A stretch of DNA of 64,000 bases from Mikania micrantha (Eukaryota > Streptophyta > Magnoliopsida > Asterales > Asteraceae): NCBI GenBank assembly GCA_009363875.1, contig CM018691.1, positions 4,340,001 through 4,404,000 on the forward strand, read 5' to 3'. Under the pieces are notes generated by a model. That model was given only the letters and a program-made list of their open reading frames with translations. It was not told the DNA's origin and did no database searches. Below, one piece after another: positions 11,486-23,245 of the stretch. Made by a program: the position numbers and the translations under genes. Numbering within the stretch: the first letter of the stretch is position 1; each line of letters starts with the position of its first letter.

Positions 11486-13379
11486 TCCGAGTGGTGTTCG
11501 GGTTTGTTTCGGTTGCTCGGTTCGTGATTTCGTCGTGTATCCGGAACTTTACGCGTATTTAATATGTTTTAACTAAAAAGAAGTTAATTTCATTATTTTG
11601 ATAAGTTTCAAAATTGTAAAAATGTTATTTATTTAATTATATTAAATTAAGGTCGTTCGTGTCGTGTTTCGTTTCCGTTTCGTCGGATCGCGTCACCATC
11701 GCGCGTATTCATTCGAATCGTCATTCGAACGAACACGACGATGGTTTTGCTTTCTGACTTTTGTTTTCTACCTTTCAGTCATCGTTTCAGAACGTTAAAC
11801 TCACAGATGTGATTGTGTGAATCGTCACCCACGCAAACACACTATCAGTTCGTTATTCTGAAATAACACTGCAATATTGTTTTAAATTGTGTTTCCTCAC
11901 TGTCGGACTCAACTAAACATCCTGTTATCACATTGTATTCACATTGAATTGTCGGCCATCTGATTCCTGTTATCTGTGGATATCAGATCGCAACCGATTT
12001 GTTCTTGTCAATTGTTTGAACACCGTTGTTTCTCATGTTTAGTTGTGTTAACTGTACTTAGGTTTTCACTTAAATACTCACAACTAAAGTTTCAATGTAT
12101 GTTGTACTTACAGTATCTAAGTTTACACGAAAATACGTACAACTGGGTCTTGTATTTAGAATTCTGTTAATATAAGTATTTTTCACAAACATGTATGTAC
12201 ACATAGTTACTGTTGATAGTACACATACCGTACGAACTTGCCGGCCGGTCAGGTACTAGTTGTCACACTTGGTGTCGAATGATATTATGAAGATATATTA
12301 TCTTCATGTCATTCATGTGTGTTGTTGTTGTTGTCATCATGTTCACCTATGATTATCTCAATGTTCGTTCTTGTAAGAATAACTAAGTGTTGTAATGTTA
12401 TTCTATTGTGTTGATGAGTTATGAAATTATATTATCATATTCATCTTAGTTGTTCCTGTCATATCATGATCATACAAGCATGCATACAATGATAAATGAT
12501 AATAAGTCAAGCAATATTATCTAATCAAAGTATAAGCAATATGTTAAGCAAAACTTTTAAATAATTAAAAGTTAAGCATGTTTCTCAGCCCGAAAGTTTA
12601 AAATCAGTTAATGATTAGAAAACGGGCGTATGAACTCACCTTGTAGTAGTTGTGGTTAATTTAGCTTAAACAAGAATTGCGCGTGCTCATTGTCGCTCTT
12701 GTAGTTGTTTTCAAGATCCTGTATTGATTTCACGTTGTATTTAACTTATAAGTATAAGTCCTTAAGTACGTGTTTGTGTGTGTGTGTTTGTGTTAGCCCT
12801 AAATTTGGCTAACACACATAAGTCTCGGTCTTCATTCGGCCCCGATCCTATTATTATTGTTCTTTGTTACCATATGTCTTTAGGCTATGTGTTTAGCTTT
12901 AACCCACTCTTGAAATCTCAAATATTTGTCATTATATGTTAATTAATTGTTTTGATATAGAGTTTAGTAAATAAACCCAAGAGTAAACTTAGATTTATGT
13001 TTTAAAGCCTTTACAGGTTTTGTTTAACCAATTCATTACCACCTTTGTAGTATCTAAGAAATCCCGCATATATTGCTTATGAAATTATTTTCAAGTGTTT
13101 GTTTCCATTTGTTCCATGTGGGCCAAGCTAATGGCCATGGCTAAACTCTTGCTTATGGGCCAAATTAATTTGGGCCAAATCAATAGATGAGCCTAAGTTG
13201 TGATATGTGGGCCGGATAGATGTGTGTAGTCCAAGTGTCATGGATATGGGCCTCATAGGAATGGGCTTGGGCTGTGTCTTGGGCCAAATAATAGAATATA
13301 GCATTATAAACCATGTAGGCCGCGTGAAATGCTATGAGCTTTATGGCTGTGTGGGCCGGCCGAATGGAGGGATGCATGG

Positions 13380-13770
13380 CTCCAAGGTTCGCTGTAATAT
13401 TGGATTAACATCCCAGGTTCGTTGATGTTGGGTAAGGTTCGGCCAGGGGTTCGCCCAGCTGAGGTTCGTGGCTATCGGCAAGAAGGTTCGTTTCCCTTGG
13501 GTTCGTGACTAGCGGTGAACTGATGATACAAGGTTCGGCCAAAGGTGAGTTAACCATGCAATGGTTCGGCTATGGTATGGTTCGCATGCAGGAGGTTCAT
13601 GACTCCCTCCCAGGTTCGGCAACAGGTGGGTTTGGGAGAGAGGTTTGGCTAATGATAGCTTCGTGACAGACCCAAGGTTCCTGAATCCTGGGTTCGTGGA
13701 GGAAGTATGTAGGTTCGGTGATCAAGGGTTCGGTGATGGTGACTTCGCAGCTAACAGGTTCGGCTCAGCC
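13380..13770 (-). repeat. GGTTCG (CGAACC) micro-repeat block in LTR Z
   Basis: GGTTCG occurs about 15 times in about 390 bp, with near-matches (GGTTTGG, GGTTCATG) that look like decayed copies. It is in the same relative position as the blocks in X and Y. Confidence 0.75.
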
Positions 13771-13962
13771 TTGTATTCAACTTTGCCGAGGTTTGGCTAC
13801 TCCAACTACCTGACGAACCTGCTGCTACGCATCATCATCCTCATCGAACACACTTGTTGTATAGTTGTTCCTATGACTGTGTTGCCAAGGAAAGATTCTC
13901 AAAGGTGTAGGGTGTGTGTAGTAGGGTTTTAAACCGGTTGGGGTGTTTGGGTCGAGCATGGA

Positions 13963-15108
13963 TGTCACACCCCGAGCCGGCGGACTGGATCGACTTTCCC
14001 GCCGGGCGGAAGGTTCCCAGTGGAAGGTGGCTAACCGGTTGAAATGAGGTTTGAACAAAGAGGGTTTAAAACCCTAATTTTCGCTACTTTCACAGCCACG
14101 CACCTTTAATTTCAGTGGGTTTAACCTCCGATCCATTGTACTTTCATGTAGAGGATGATGAGCGCTTCGTGTGGGTTCAAGAATGGCTCGATTTCGTTGA
14201 GAGATGGGGGAGATATGAGTGTTTGAAGTTTGAAAATGGTGGTGGGGGCTTAAACCGGGATTAGGGTTTGAGTGGAGGAAGAAGGAGTGAAAAATGAGTA
14301 AAATGAACTCATTCAAGGTATTTATACCACGAGTGAGTTCGGGTTCGTTTTTGTTGCTCGGTTCGCGTTTTCATTACGTTTCTGGAACGTAACGCGCGTT
14401 TTTACGGTTTTAAATAAAAGGGTTTATTTATTTATTTTTGATGAGTTTCAAAATTGTAAAACATTAAAATGTTTTATTTTCTTAAATTATTGTCGTTCGT
14501 GTCGTATTTCATTTTCGTTTCGTCAGATCGCGTCACCATTGCGCGTATTCGTTCGAATCGTCACTCGAAAGATCACGACAATGGTTTGGCTTTCTGACTT
14601 TTGTTTTCTACTTTTCAGGCGTTATTTCAGAACGTTAAACTCACATATATGTTTGTGTGAATCGTCACCCACGCAAACACACTGTCAGTTCGTTATTCTC
14701 AAATAACACTGTAATTATGTTTGAATTGTGTTTCCTCACTGACGGACTCAACTAAACTTAATGTTTTCACATTGTTTTCATACTGAATCGTCGGCCATCT
14801 GATTCCTATCATCTATGGATATTAGATCGCAACCGACTTGTTCTTGTTATTTACATGTGCACTGTTGTTTCTCTGAATTCGTTGTATTAATTGTACTTAG
14901 GTTTTCACCTAAATACATACAACTATTGTTTATCTTGAGTTGTTGTTCTTACCGTATTTAAGTTTTCACTTAAACACGTACAGCTATTTTCTTGTTTTCT
15001 GAGTTCTGTTATCACAACACTGTTCACATATACGTATTTACACATAGTATAAAGTGAAAGTACACATACCGTACGGACTTGCCGGACGATCTCGTACCGG
15101 ATGTCACA
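13963..15108 (-). mobile_element. Short solo LTR nested in Z
   Basis: It begins TGTCACACCCCGAGCC and ends TGTCACA, with a perfect 5-bp duplication ATGGA at 13958-13962 and 15109-15113. Its promoter half (TATA-like GTGGTATAAATACC on the minus strand at 14318-14328, leader and U3 with ACGCAAACACACTGTCAG) aligns with X and Z. The CGAACC block and splice-donor-like part are absent, so at 1146 bp it is an internally deleted or short LTR variant. The ORFs here are incidental. Confidence 0.8.
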
Positions 15109-16211
15109 ATGGATGACAAAACCCTAGTTTTAGTGAGTTTGATGGCTTCATACCTCGAATTTCAGTGGTTAACTTCCCCGATCTGCTGTACTTTTGGGTA
15201 GAGGACGTTTGTAGCTTCTATTTGGCACCAAGATCTTGAAAAATGGTGGAGTTTTGAGTGATTTATGGTATAGAGAAGTTAGAGAGAGGGAGAGAAAAAC
15301 CGGATTTGAGTTCTAGTGAGAGAGTAAGGGTGTGAAAATGAGGAAGAAAGCCTCATTCAAGGCTTTAAATATCCCGAGGGTATTCGGGTTCGTTTCGGTT
15401 GCTCGTTTCTCGTCTCCGTTGCGTTTCTGGATTGTTACACGCGTTAATTACGTATTTTAAATAGAAGAGTTTCTTTAATTACTTTTTGATGAGTTTCAAA
15501 ATTGTAAAAAGTAAAATATTATATTTTCTTAAATTTGTTATCGTTCGTATCGTTTTCGTTTCGTCAGAACGCGTCACCTTCGCGCGTATTCGTTCGAATC
15601 GTCACCCGAACGAACACGACGATGGTTTTGCTTTCTGATGCTTGTTTTCTACTTTTCAGTCATCATTTCAGATCGTTAAACTCACAGATATGTTTGTGTG
15701 AATCGTCACCCACGCAAACACACTGTCAGTTCATCATTCTGAAATAACACTGCAATTATGTTTTGCATTGTATTTCCTCACTGACGGACTTAACTAACTT
15801 CCTTTTTTCACATTGTTTCATACTGATTTGTCGGTCATCTGATTTCTGTCATCTATGGATATCAGATCGCAACCGACATGTTCTTGTTGTTTACTTGTAC
15901 ATTATTATTTCTCTTGATTCGTTGTACTAATTGTACTTAGGTTTTCACCTAAATACATACAACCATTGTTTATCGTGAGTTGTTGTACTTACGGTATTAA
16001 AGTTTTCACTTAAATACGTACAACTGTTTCTTGTATTTTGATTTCTGTTATCGCAAGCAATGTTCATATAATGTATTTACACACAGTAAAAGATGAGAGT
16101 ACACGTACCGTACGGACTTGCCGGACGATCAGGTACTGGATGTCACATTAATGTTTAATGTGTTAGTTTGATGTGTTATGGATGAGCTTTATGTGAGCAA
16201 ATGGTTGCTGA

Positions 16212-16453
16212 TAGAGGTGCACAAATCGAGTTTTTTTTTTGAACCGGCTTCATTCAACAAAGTCAAGACCCGGTTCCGGTTAGGGTTATGGCCTGTTCCG
16301 GTTCGGGTTTTGGCCGGGTGCAGTAAAGCCAATTCTTGTTTTCCCGGTTCCGGTTCTAATTTGTTTGAAAAACCGGACCCGTTTGTACCCATTGATTCGT
16401 GTATGACCGTTTCCGGTTCGGGTTGTGGGTTCCGGTTTTTTTGCCCACCTCTA
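16212..16453. mobile_element. hAT-type MITE, copy A
   Basis: The ends are inverted (TAGAGGTGCACAA and TAGAGGTGGGCAAAAA), with an 8-bp target duplication GTTGCTGA at 16204-16211 and 16454-16461. The 242-bp interior is rich in CCGGTT/GGTTCGGGTTT motifs. ORFs on both strands here are artefacts of this repeat composition. Confidence 0.8.
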
Positions 16454-16989
16454 GTTGCTGAGTTATATGTGATTAAAGGAGCTAGATAAGAGGTGGGTGG
16501 GCTTGATGGGCTTACGACTGTAGACTTTGCTGGGCTTGTAGCTGTTAACCGGATGGATAAATGGAAATGATCCAATATATATGATAGTATAGGAAGATGA
16601 GAAGACTCATCATTCTTTCTATATCGTTTACGACTCTCAAACATTTGTTAGGGTTTTCTGGTTAGTTTGTTCTTGATGTCTGTTCGTAGTCTGTTTGTAG
16701 AAGATTGATTAGATCTGTGTTTCTTTTTGATTTCGAGTTAAACTGCAGTAATATATAATATGTTTTCTTTTTCTTAATAATTTTCGTTCATTAACATAAA
16801 AAAATAATTTTCTACGTATTTATTTATATATACATATACGCTCCATTTGTGATACACCCATATTATGTATATATGTGTGGGCCCTCAATGCCCAAAAGTA
16901 AAATTTCACTAATTTTCACGTTTACTCATTTTTTGAAAATAACTTTAAAAGGGTTGTGATAATTAACTTTAAATGAGAACTCATTTAGT

Positions 16990-17454
16990 GGAAGATAAAA
17001 GCGTTGTGACAATTAATTTTAAATGATAAATGTCTCTCTATCTCAACTAGGATAGGGGTAATGTTCGGGCCTCGGCATAGGTCATCCCATGCAAGTTGGT
17101 ATGGGCTTTATCTTCTACTAAGCGAGTCGGTTTATAGGATTAGGGTTTTGTGTTTGGATTATAACCTACTAATTAAGTTAGGTTATTGAGTTGTAATTTT
17201 ATAAATAGGAATCAAGTCATGACTTTCTAGCTGTTGTACAACAAAATCAATTATTTTTTGAGTTATTTTCCTATAACATCGATTACCATGACGGACGAGG
17301 ATCAATATGTCACACCCTCAGATTTTCGTCCTTCCAAAGGTGCGACACAGATTGGGCAGGAATTAGGATTGCAGTCTCCTGTTACATTTGCGACAGAAGA
17401 GACAATTCAAATATAGCATTTCACGCTCTAAGATAAAGTTTAATTTTTATGAGA
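16990..17454. repeat. LTR-like repeat, inverted copy at 42010-42470
   Basis: The stretch containing TTCTACTAAGCGAGT, ATAACCTACTAATTAAG and AATATGTCACACCCTCAG is present in reverse complement at about 42010-42470; its 3' half (from 17226) is also in copy B (47736-47940). The TGTCACACCCT motif resembles an LTR end, but I could not find the partner end. Confidence 0.55.
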
Positions 17455-17490
17455 AGTTTATTAATGTTACTACTAACTAGAGGACTTGAA

Positions 17491-17801
17491 GACTCACCTA
17501 CAATGTGGTAGAAGACTCACCTTTCAATGTGGAGGTTAAGGGTTCTACTCCCACTTGAGGCACTTTGATGGATACCAGGTGAGTGGAGGAATCTTGAGCT
17601 TAATCTCGGGTTTTGAACCGATGGGGCGTAGTTTTTACAGCAAAATAAGCTGGTTTGCGCATCAGGTGCAGCTCTTCCGAGGGTGACGCCTGGTAAAACG
17701 GGTTATCGCTCCCTTGAGGAAGGGGTCTTCCGAGGCCTGCTGACGCATGACATGATGCATATGTCACGACGTTACGTTCTGTTGTTGCTGTTAAAAAAAA
17801 A
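17491..17801 (+). mobile_element. tRNA-derived SINE, copy A
   Basis: It is flanked by a 16-bp target duplication starting AACTAGAGG (17475-17490 and 17802-17817) and ends in a poly-A run. The head carries an A-box-like GTGGTAGAAG and a B-box-like GGTTCTACTCCC. The body shares AATCTTGAGCTTAATCTCGG with the SINE at 31599, so it is the same family. Confidence 0.8.
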
Positions 17802-17817
17802 AACTAGAGGACTTGAA

Positions 17818-19535
17818 ATAAGAAGTCAGTTATAGATTAAAGGGTTCTTAAATACACAGGACCATGAGCTATTCGAGTCACATCATCAATTAACTCTGTG
17901 TTGAATTTTTAAAAGTGTCTATTAATTTTATGGAAGCGAATACGAAATGAATAATCAATGAACCGTGTATGTCGGGTAGACTTAAAAGAGGGTCAACCCA
18001 CAATCATATATGATTATTTTTATTATATTAAGTATAAATAATTAAAATATATATATCTATTTTAATAAATCAAAGATTCTAAGGACATTTGGCGTGTTAT
18101 TAAAGCACATTACTTTGAATTCTCGTATTTCTCTCTTATTAAATATATCGCAATTTAAATAATAATATAAATATTAAATACTTTTTTTTACATTTTTAAA
18201 CTAAGAATTAATACCTTAAAAATATATTAGTATGATAAAACACATTTTAAAAATCAAATTATTATAAAATATACAATTTTAAAAACTATTATTTTAAAAC
18301 AAAATGTTTAAAGAAACAAACTTTGAAAAAAAATAGTGTTTAAAGAAATAATATAACTATTTTGTTACTTCAAATATAAAATTATACAAAATTTCAGCCA
18401 TATTTTATAAAAAAGTATTCTTATATTATCTAAATTTTTATTAATGATTATTTATTATATTTTTTTCATATTTTATTAATGATTGTTTATTTGTGACCTA
18501 TGAGGCTTGAAAGAATTAAGTCAGTTTTTTTTAGTTTTATAAAATTATTAGTAAAAAATATGTAAACAAAATAGTAATCGTATTTGACATGATAAGTGAA
18601 ATCTATTAAAGCTATTGTCCACTTCAATGCATTACCAATGTCCTATCCTATTACATAACATATCATTTACCAATTTCTTCAATAGAATTCGTCTTTTAAC
18701 TTCGTAAATTATCACTTTTATCTTTTTAAAGTTTCTAGTTAAACCCTTTTAATATATATAATTTGATATTTCTTTAATAACTTTTGTTTGTTACTTCAAT
18801 AAAAATAATTTGCTATATTATTATTTTTATGCACGTGTTACTATAAATTTGAGTTGGTATACATTTCGACGTAAATTTGATCTGAATTGGATCAATTATA
18901 ATGGTTTTCCATGCTTATTATTATATGAATTTTAAGCTGATCTACGTAACATCATAAATTTTGTACGTAACGCCATAAAAAATAGTTGGATATTTTTTTT
19001 AAAAAAAAAACTTGCTTTTTCTTAAAATCTAACCTAACTGGATAAAAAGAATTTTTATTTAAAATTATGTTATTTTAAAAAGGATTAAGAAAAAATTTCC
19101 AATAAAAAAATATTTTGTTGAATCATAATATTTTATAAAATTTTTTCTAAGTGTTTTTTAATTATTTCATAAATATTCTCTTCAACTTCTCTTCAAATCA
19201 CTTTTAGATACAAACTTTTTTATCATCCAAGTAGCTTTTAATCTCTTCTAAAAAGACTAAAATGCTTTGTTTTTTATCTTTTTATTAATATATGTTTACT
19301 AAAATGTCTGTAAGTGATTTAAATAATGTAATAAGAAAAAAACCATTTTTAATATAAAATAAAAAAAACAGTTTTTAAAACCTTTCTATAAAATAACTAA
19401 GATCAAACAAAATAATTTTTATATGGTTTATTTAATTCTTTTAGTATAGGTATCTTTTTAACTTTTTAAAAACATTTTTTAATTGCAAAAACAACAAATA
19501 AACTTTTTTTATCATATGTTTAAATGTAGTTAAGG
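17818..19535. other. AT-rich sequence without recognised genes
   Basis: Very AT-rich DNA with no plausible ORF. It is collinear with copy B 48293-49190, except that copy B lacks about 0.9 kb corresponding to roughly 18270-19130. Confidence 0.6.
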
Positions 19536-20693
19536 TAGGGCTGTAATCGAGTCGGGCCGAGCTCGAGCTTCAGAATTTTCGAGCCGGGCTGAGACAGCTC
19601 GAAATTTAAGGTAAGCTGTCCAGATGGATTTCATAAGGATGGACGTGGTTCGAGCCAAAAAATCGAGCTTAAGCTCGATCTCGTAAAAAACTCAAGCCTT
19701 GGGCATAGCCATGAGCCAACTTGTTTTTTTCCTTCGTTTCCTCCTCCACTTAACACACACACATATATATATATAGAGGAAGGTTCATTTAAAAACCTCC
19801 AATTTTCAAGAAAACTAAGAAAACTAATATAAACCAATCACACAATTTATAATTTATTTTTTTATTTATTGTTAAAAGGGTATTTATGTAATATATCTAC
19901 TTCTTAATTCAGGTAAGTAAACAATTTTAATTAACAATCCCTTGTTTTTCTCCTATTGTTATCAATTTATTTTGAACATCACAGCTGGAGATTTATGGTG
20001 CAAATATTCAACAAAAGTTCTCGACGATAAAAAAAATGGCTGACATTCTTTTATGTTTTTTTTCCATACATTTTGGTTATGTGATCTTTATCATCCATTG
20101 GTTAAATCACATACCGTGGGGATTCGTTTGAAGAAAACTAGGGAAGCAAAACCAAACATTGTAGGTCACTTTTTTTTAATACCCTCGACGACTTTTTTTT
20201 TTCTTTTGGAAACTGCTCTTGATGTTGGCCATTAACGCTAAAGTTTGTGATGATGAAATCAATTGAAGAAAGTTCTTTTGTTTACATACGTGTTTGCATA
20301 ATATAATACGGTTTTTCAAGGAAAAAAAGATAGAATTATATATATGTAACCAATAAAAATGATAAATCGCTTTTATTTTTGGAAGATGAATTGCATATAT
20401 TGTTTATATGTTCATTTTTTTCTGTATGTGATTGTATACTCATATATCTGTGCATTTTTTTAGCCTCATAATTTGTTAATATAACATGAATATTTAGGAT
20501 TTCGTGCTATCTCCAATTGAGCATTCGTGATACTTTTGTTTATATGTTTGTATTCAATTTGTATATTTGAATCATTGAATGCGATGTTCATGCTTTTTTA
20601 GTGACATAACGATTTTAGATAAATGCAACATTTGTTTATGGAATTTAGTGAATTAATTAGAAATCATAATTTAGTCTCACTAAAGGTTTAAAG

Positions 20694-22763
20694 TGTCACA
20701 CCCCCACCCCTCGTCACCTCGTGTCTGGTCTGACGTCACTGAATCGGTTACGGAAGCATAGTGGTGATGTCTCTGAGGTGAGGGGTGACTTACTTGAACC
20801 AATATCATAAGCACACAGATTAACTTAAAGTAAATACATTACCAGGGTGTCGCAATCACAACCACATTACAACTATATTTATTTAATTACAATACTAATT
20901 ATTAAAGTGCAAATAACTCAAAAGTGCATCCTCACCGGCTATTCCTGCTTACCTGCAAAAAGGTTTGAATTTGAAACGTCAGCACAAAGCTGGTGAGATT
21001 GACAGTTCAATTTAAAACAATATGATATGATAAGCACGTTCTCAAAAGTTCAGTTCCGGATAACCATGGGACCTGTATCTAGTTCCTTTCGGACGTCTAG
21101 TCTGTCTCAAGATATTACCCGTCGGTACATATCTTAGTGCCTCATTATCTTAATGTCTATCACACCATTAAGAAGTTCAGGAAACAGATAACAAACATTC
21201 ACACAAGGGGAGATGCAATCCTCCCAGCGAATGGGGTGTCAACCAATAGTACTATCAATGTTTTCTGCTCGGCCACACATGGGTTCACTAGATACAGTTC
21301 AAAAATGAGGACTTTCAGTGTCATGATAGAGTTCAGTCTACAGGCCAAAATCCCATGAAATTCCACAAAAGTCACAGCAATCACATGAAATCACACAGAT
21401 ATCAGTGATACATATCATATGTTCATTAAAAGTTCAACAATGTTCCCCGATGTTTATAAAAGATTAAAAATAAAAGGGGTTGTACGAAACTCACCTGATG
21501 ATAATAGGGTAGCAGTGTATCACCAAACTGATAGTACAGAGATGATTCTGCATTTAGTTATCTTTAATAAGTTATTTATGTTCTAGTTTACTGATTAGAT
21601 CCTTCTGAACGTTCAATGTCAAAGACATTGCTTAGTAAATCATCAACTCGATATTAATTATATAATTAATTAATTTAAGGTTATATCATACAATGTATGA
21701 TAATGTAGGAACCTACATTGCATTAGATTCCTAACACAAAGTTGATGACACTCTAGATTAATCAGAATAATCTCAGATTAACCAAATAGTTAATGTTGTT
21801 GATTATAATGCTAAAACAGTTTCTAGATGATTTAATGGCTTAGGAGTGATTAATCCTTATTATTGATTACCCAAATATCATGAAATATCACAATGTAGCA
21901 TCAGAATAGGTGAAATAACCAGATTTAACATACTAATCTGACTGTTATCACAAACATCAGATAATCATTCCAATGAGTATGTTAATGATTATGATTAGTT
22001 TGAAACACTTGGATTTAACCTTTGCATTTCAAAGATTAATCAAACTAATCACCTACATTGTCATAATCAAATGGTTTAAACCATTATAATCATAGGTATG
22101 ATTTCATGCAAACCGGGCATCACAACGGATCAAAACAAGGATTTAACCGTTAGAACTTCGTGTTCTTCGTTTATAATCAATCCTAGCCATCATCTAAGCA
22201 ATAATCAACAATCCTAACTATCTCATTACGTTCAAAATCAAGATCTAATCTATCAAAATCAAACTAGAAGGTTAAAATGAACCGTTACCTGTTCTGACGA
22301 ATTTCTGCGGTTAGAACGACGATCAGGACTTGTATATATGATTCCTGGGATGATCCGGATGTTTAAAAGGCTTTGATTTGAAGTTTAGAAGTGTTAGGAA
22401 ACTAATTTTGCGTCTGGAGGTCGAGTAAGAACGAAGAAATACGATTTTTAAAGGTTTCAATGCATTCTGATCGCTTTAAAAAAATTTTGGCTGACATAGC
22501 CCGCCAGGCGTAACGCCTGGGTTGGAGGGCTGGGTTAGGCGTAGCGCCCCACGTCACCTTCCGTCACCATTTGATTTTAAACCTTCTTTTCGCGATTCCG
22601 GGAGCATACGAACTCTGTTTTGCGCGCGGTTTTCGCCCACGTTCATCATTTTTCACATACTATCAATCCCCAATAACAAAAGTTACTAAATCCTCGTGGA
22701 TTTCAAGCACGACCAAATGTGCTCACGTCATTAATGCCGAATTCTTCGTACGCAACTATCACA
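20694..22763 (-). mobile_element. Candidate solo LTR inside the TIR element
   Basis: It starts TGTCACACCCCC at 20694 and may end at CAACTATCACA (22763). The flanks TAAAG and TATAG match at 4 of 5 bases. In the minus sense it has a splice-donor-like CAGGTGAGTTTC (21486-21497) like the other LTRs. The right end is the less certain one. Bases 22500-22550 contain a small GC-rich hairpin (GCCAGGCGTAACGCCTGG). Confidence 0.45.
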
Positions 22764-22849
22764 TATAGAGTTGGGATTGAAGAAGTAATTATTCTTCAAA
22801 ACCTATAACTTACTTCCTTCATTTGTTGTAATGGAACCACGATTTTGTA

Positions 22850-23245
22850 ATCTACATATATATAATCATGTATGCAAGGTGTGATGGTTACATATATGTA
22901 ATCAAGTTTTACTTTTATGATTACATGTATGCAACCATGTTTACATTATGTAACTTGATCAAACTAATATGTTTCTATGATTACATATATGTAATAATGT
23001 TAAATATTTAAATAATTGGTTTGATTACATATATGTAATCAGATGATTTTTTTTTCCTTCAATGCTTAAGTATATATTTTTCTTGAATGCTTACATATAT
23101 GTAATCAAGTTTACTTGATTGCATATATGTAAGCATGTTTACATTATATAACTTGATCAAACTAATATGTATATGATTCCATATATGTAATCATGTTAAA
23201 TATGTAAATAATTGGGTTGTTTACATATATGTAATCATATGATTC
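22850..23245. repeat. Array of short palindromes TTACATATATGTAA
   Basis: About ten copies or close variants of the self-complementary TTACATATATGTAA, usually followed by TCATG or TCAAG, are spread over about 400 bp at irregular spacing. No gene is present. Confidence 0.75.

Larger units (their letters stand above)
4388..12267 (-). mobile_element. Solo LTR X, containing nested LTR Y
   Basis: X starts TGTCACACCCCGGG at 4388, ends TGTCACA at 12261-12267, and is flanked by a perfect 5-bp duplication CTTGG (4383-4387 and 12268-12272). Joining the flanks restores sequence homologous to 9165-9235. Removing nested Y leaves about 4.4 kb with no internal domain, coding sequence or second LTR. In the minus sense the order is U3 (12267 to about 11486), TATA-like GTATAAAAAC (11476-11485), CT-rich leader, CGAACC block (10440-11065), GGCCCA cluster and a splice-donor-like AGGTGAGTTC (9606-9615). 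Chromovirus-like origin is inference. Confidence 0.75.
3716..16147 (-). mobile_element. LTR Z: outer very long LTR, interrupted by X and a short solo LTR
   Basis: Three blocks (3716-4387, 12268-13962 and 15109-16147) join seamlessly once the nested insertions are removed. The joined order parallels LTR X: left part, AG|GTGAGTT motif (12632-12641), TGGGCC cluster, GGTTCG block, CT-rich leader and TATA-like site (about 15364-15372). It closes at 16141-16147 with TGTCACA, read TGTGACATCCAGTACC on the minus strand. The right flank is TTAAT. The left terminus is not visible; it is either cut by the gypsy element or lies outside the window. Confidence 0.6.

Noticed and set aside
16178..16644. Overlapping ORFs on both strands (103 and 151 codons), repeated at 46638-46902
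   Set aside because: They follow the CCGGTT-rich hAT MITE, and the frames differ between the two copies.
22850..23245. CRISPR-like array
   Set aside because: Repeats are short palindromes at irregular spacing in a plant TIR element; no unique spacers or cas genes.
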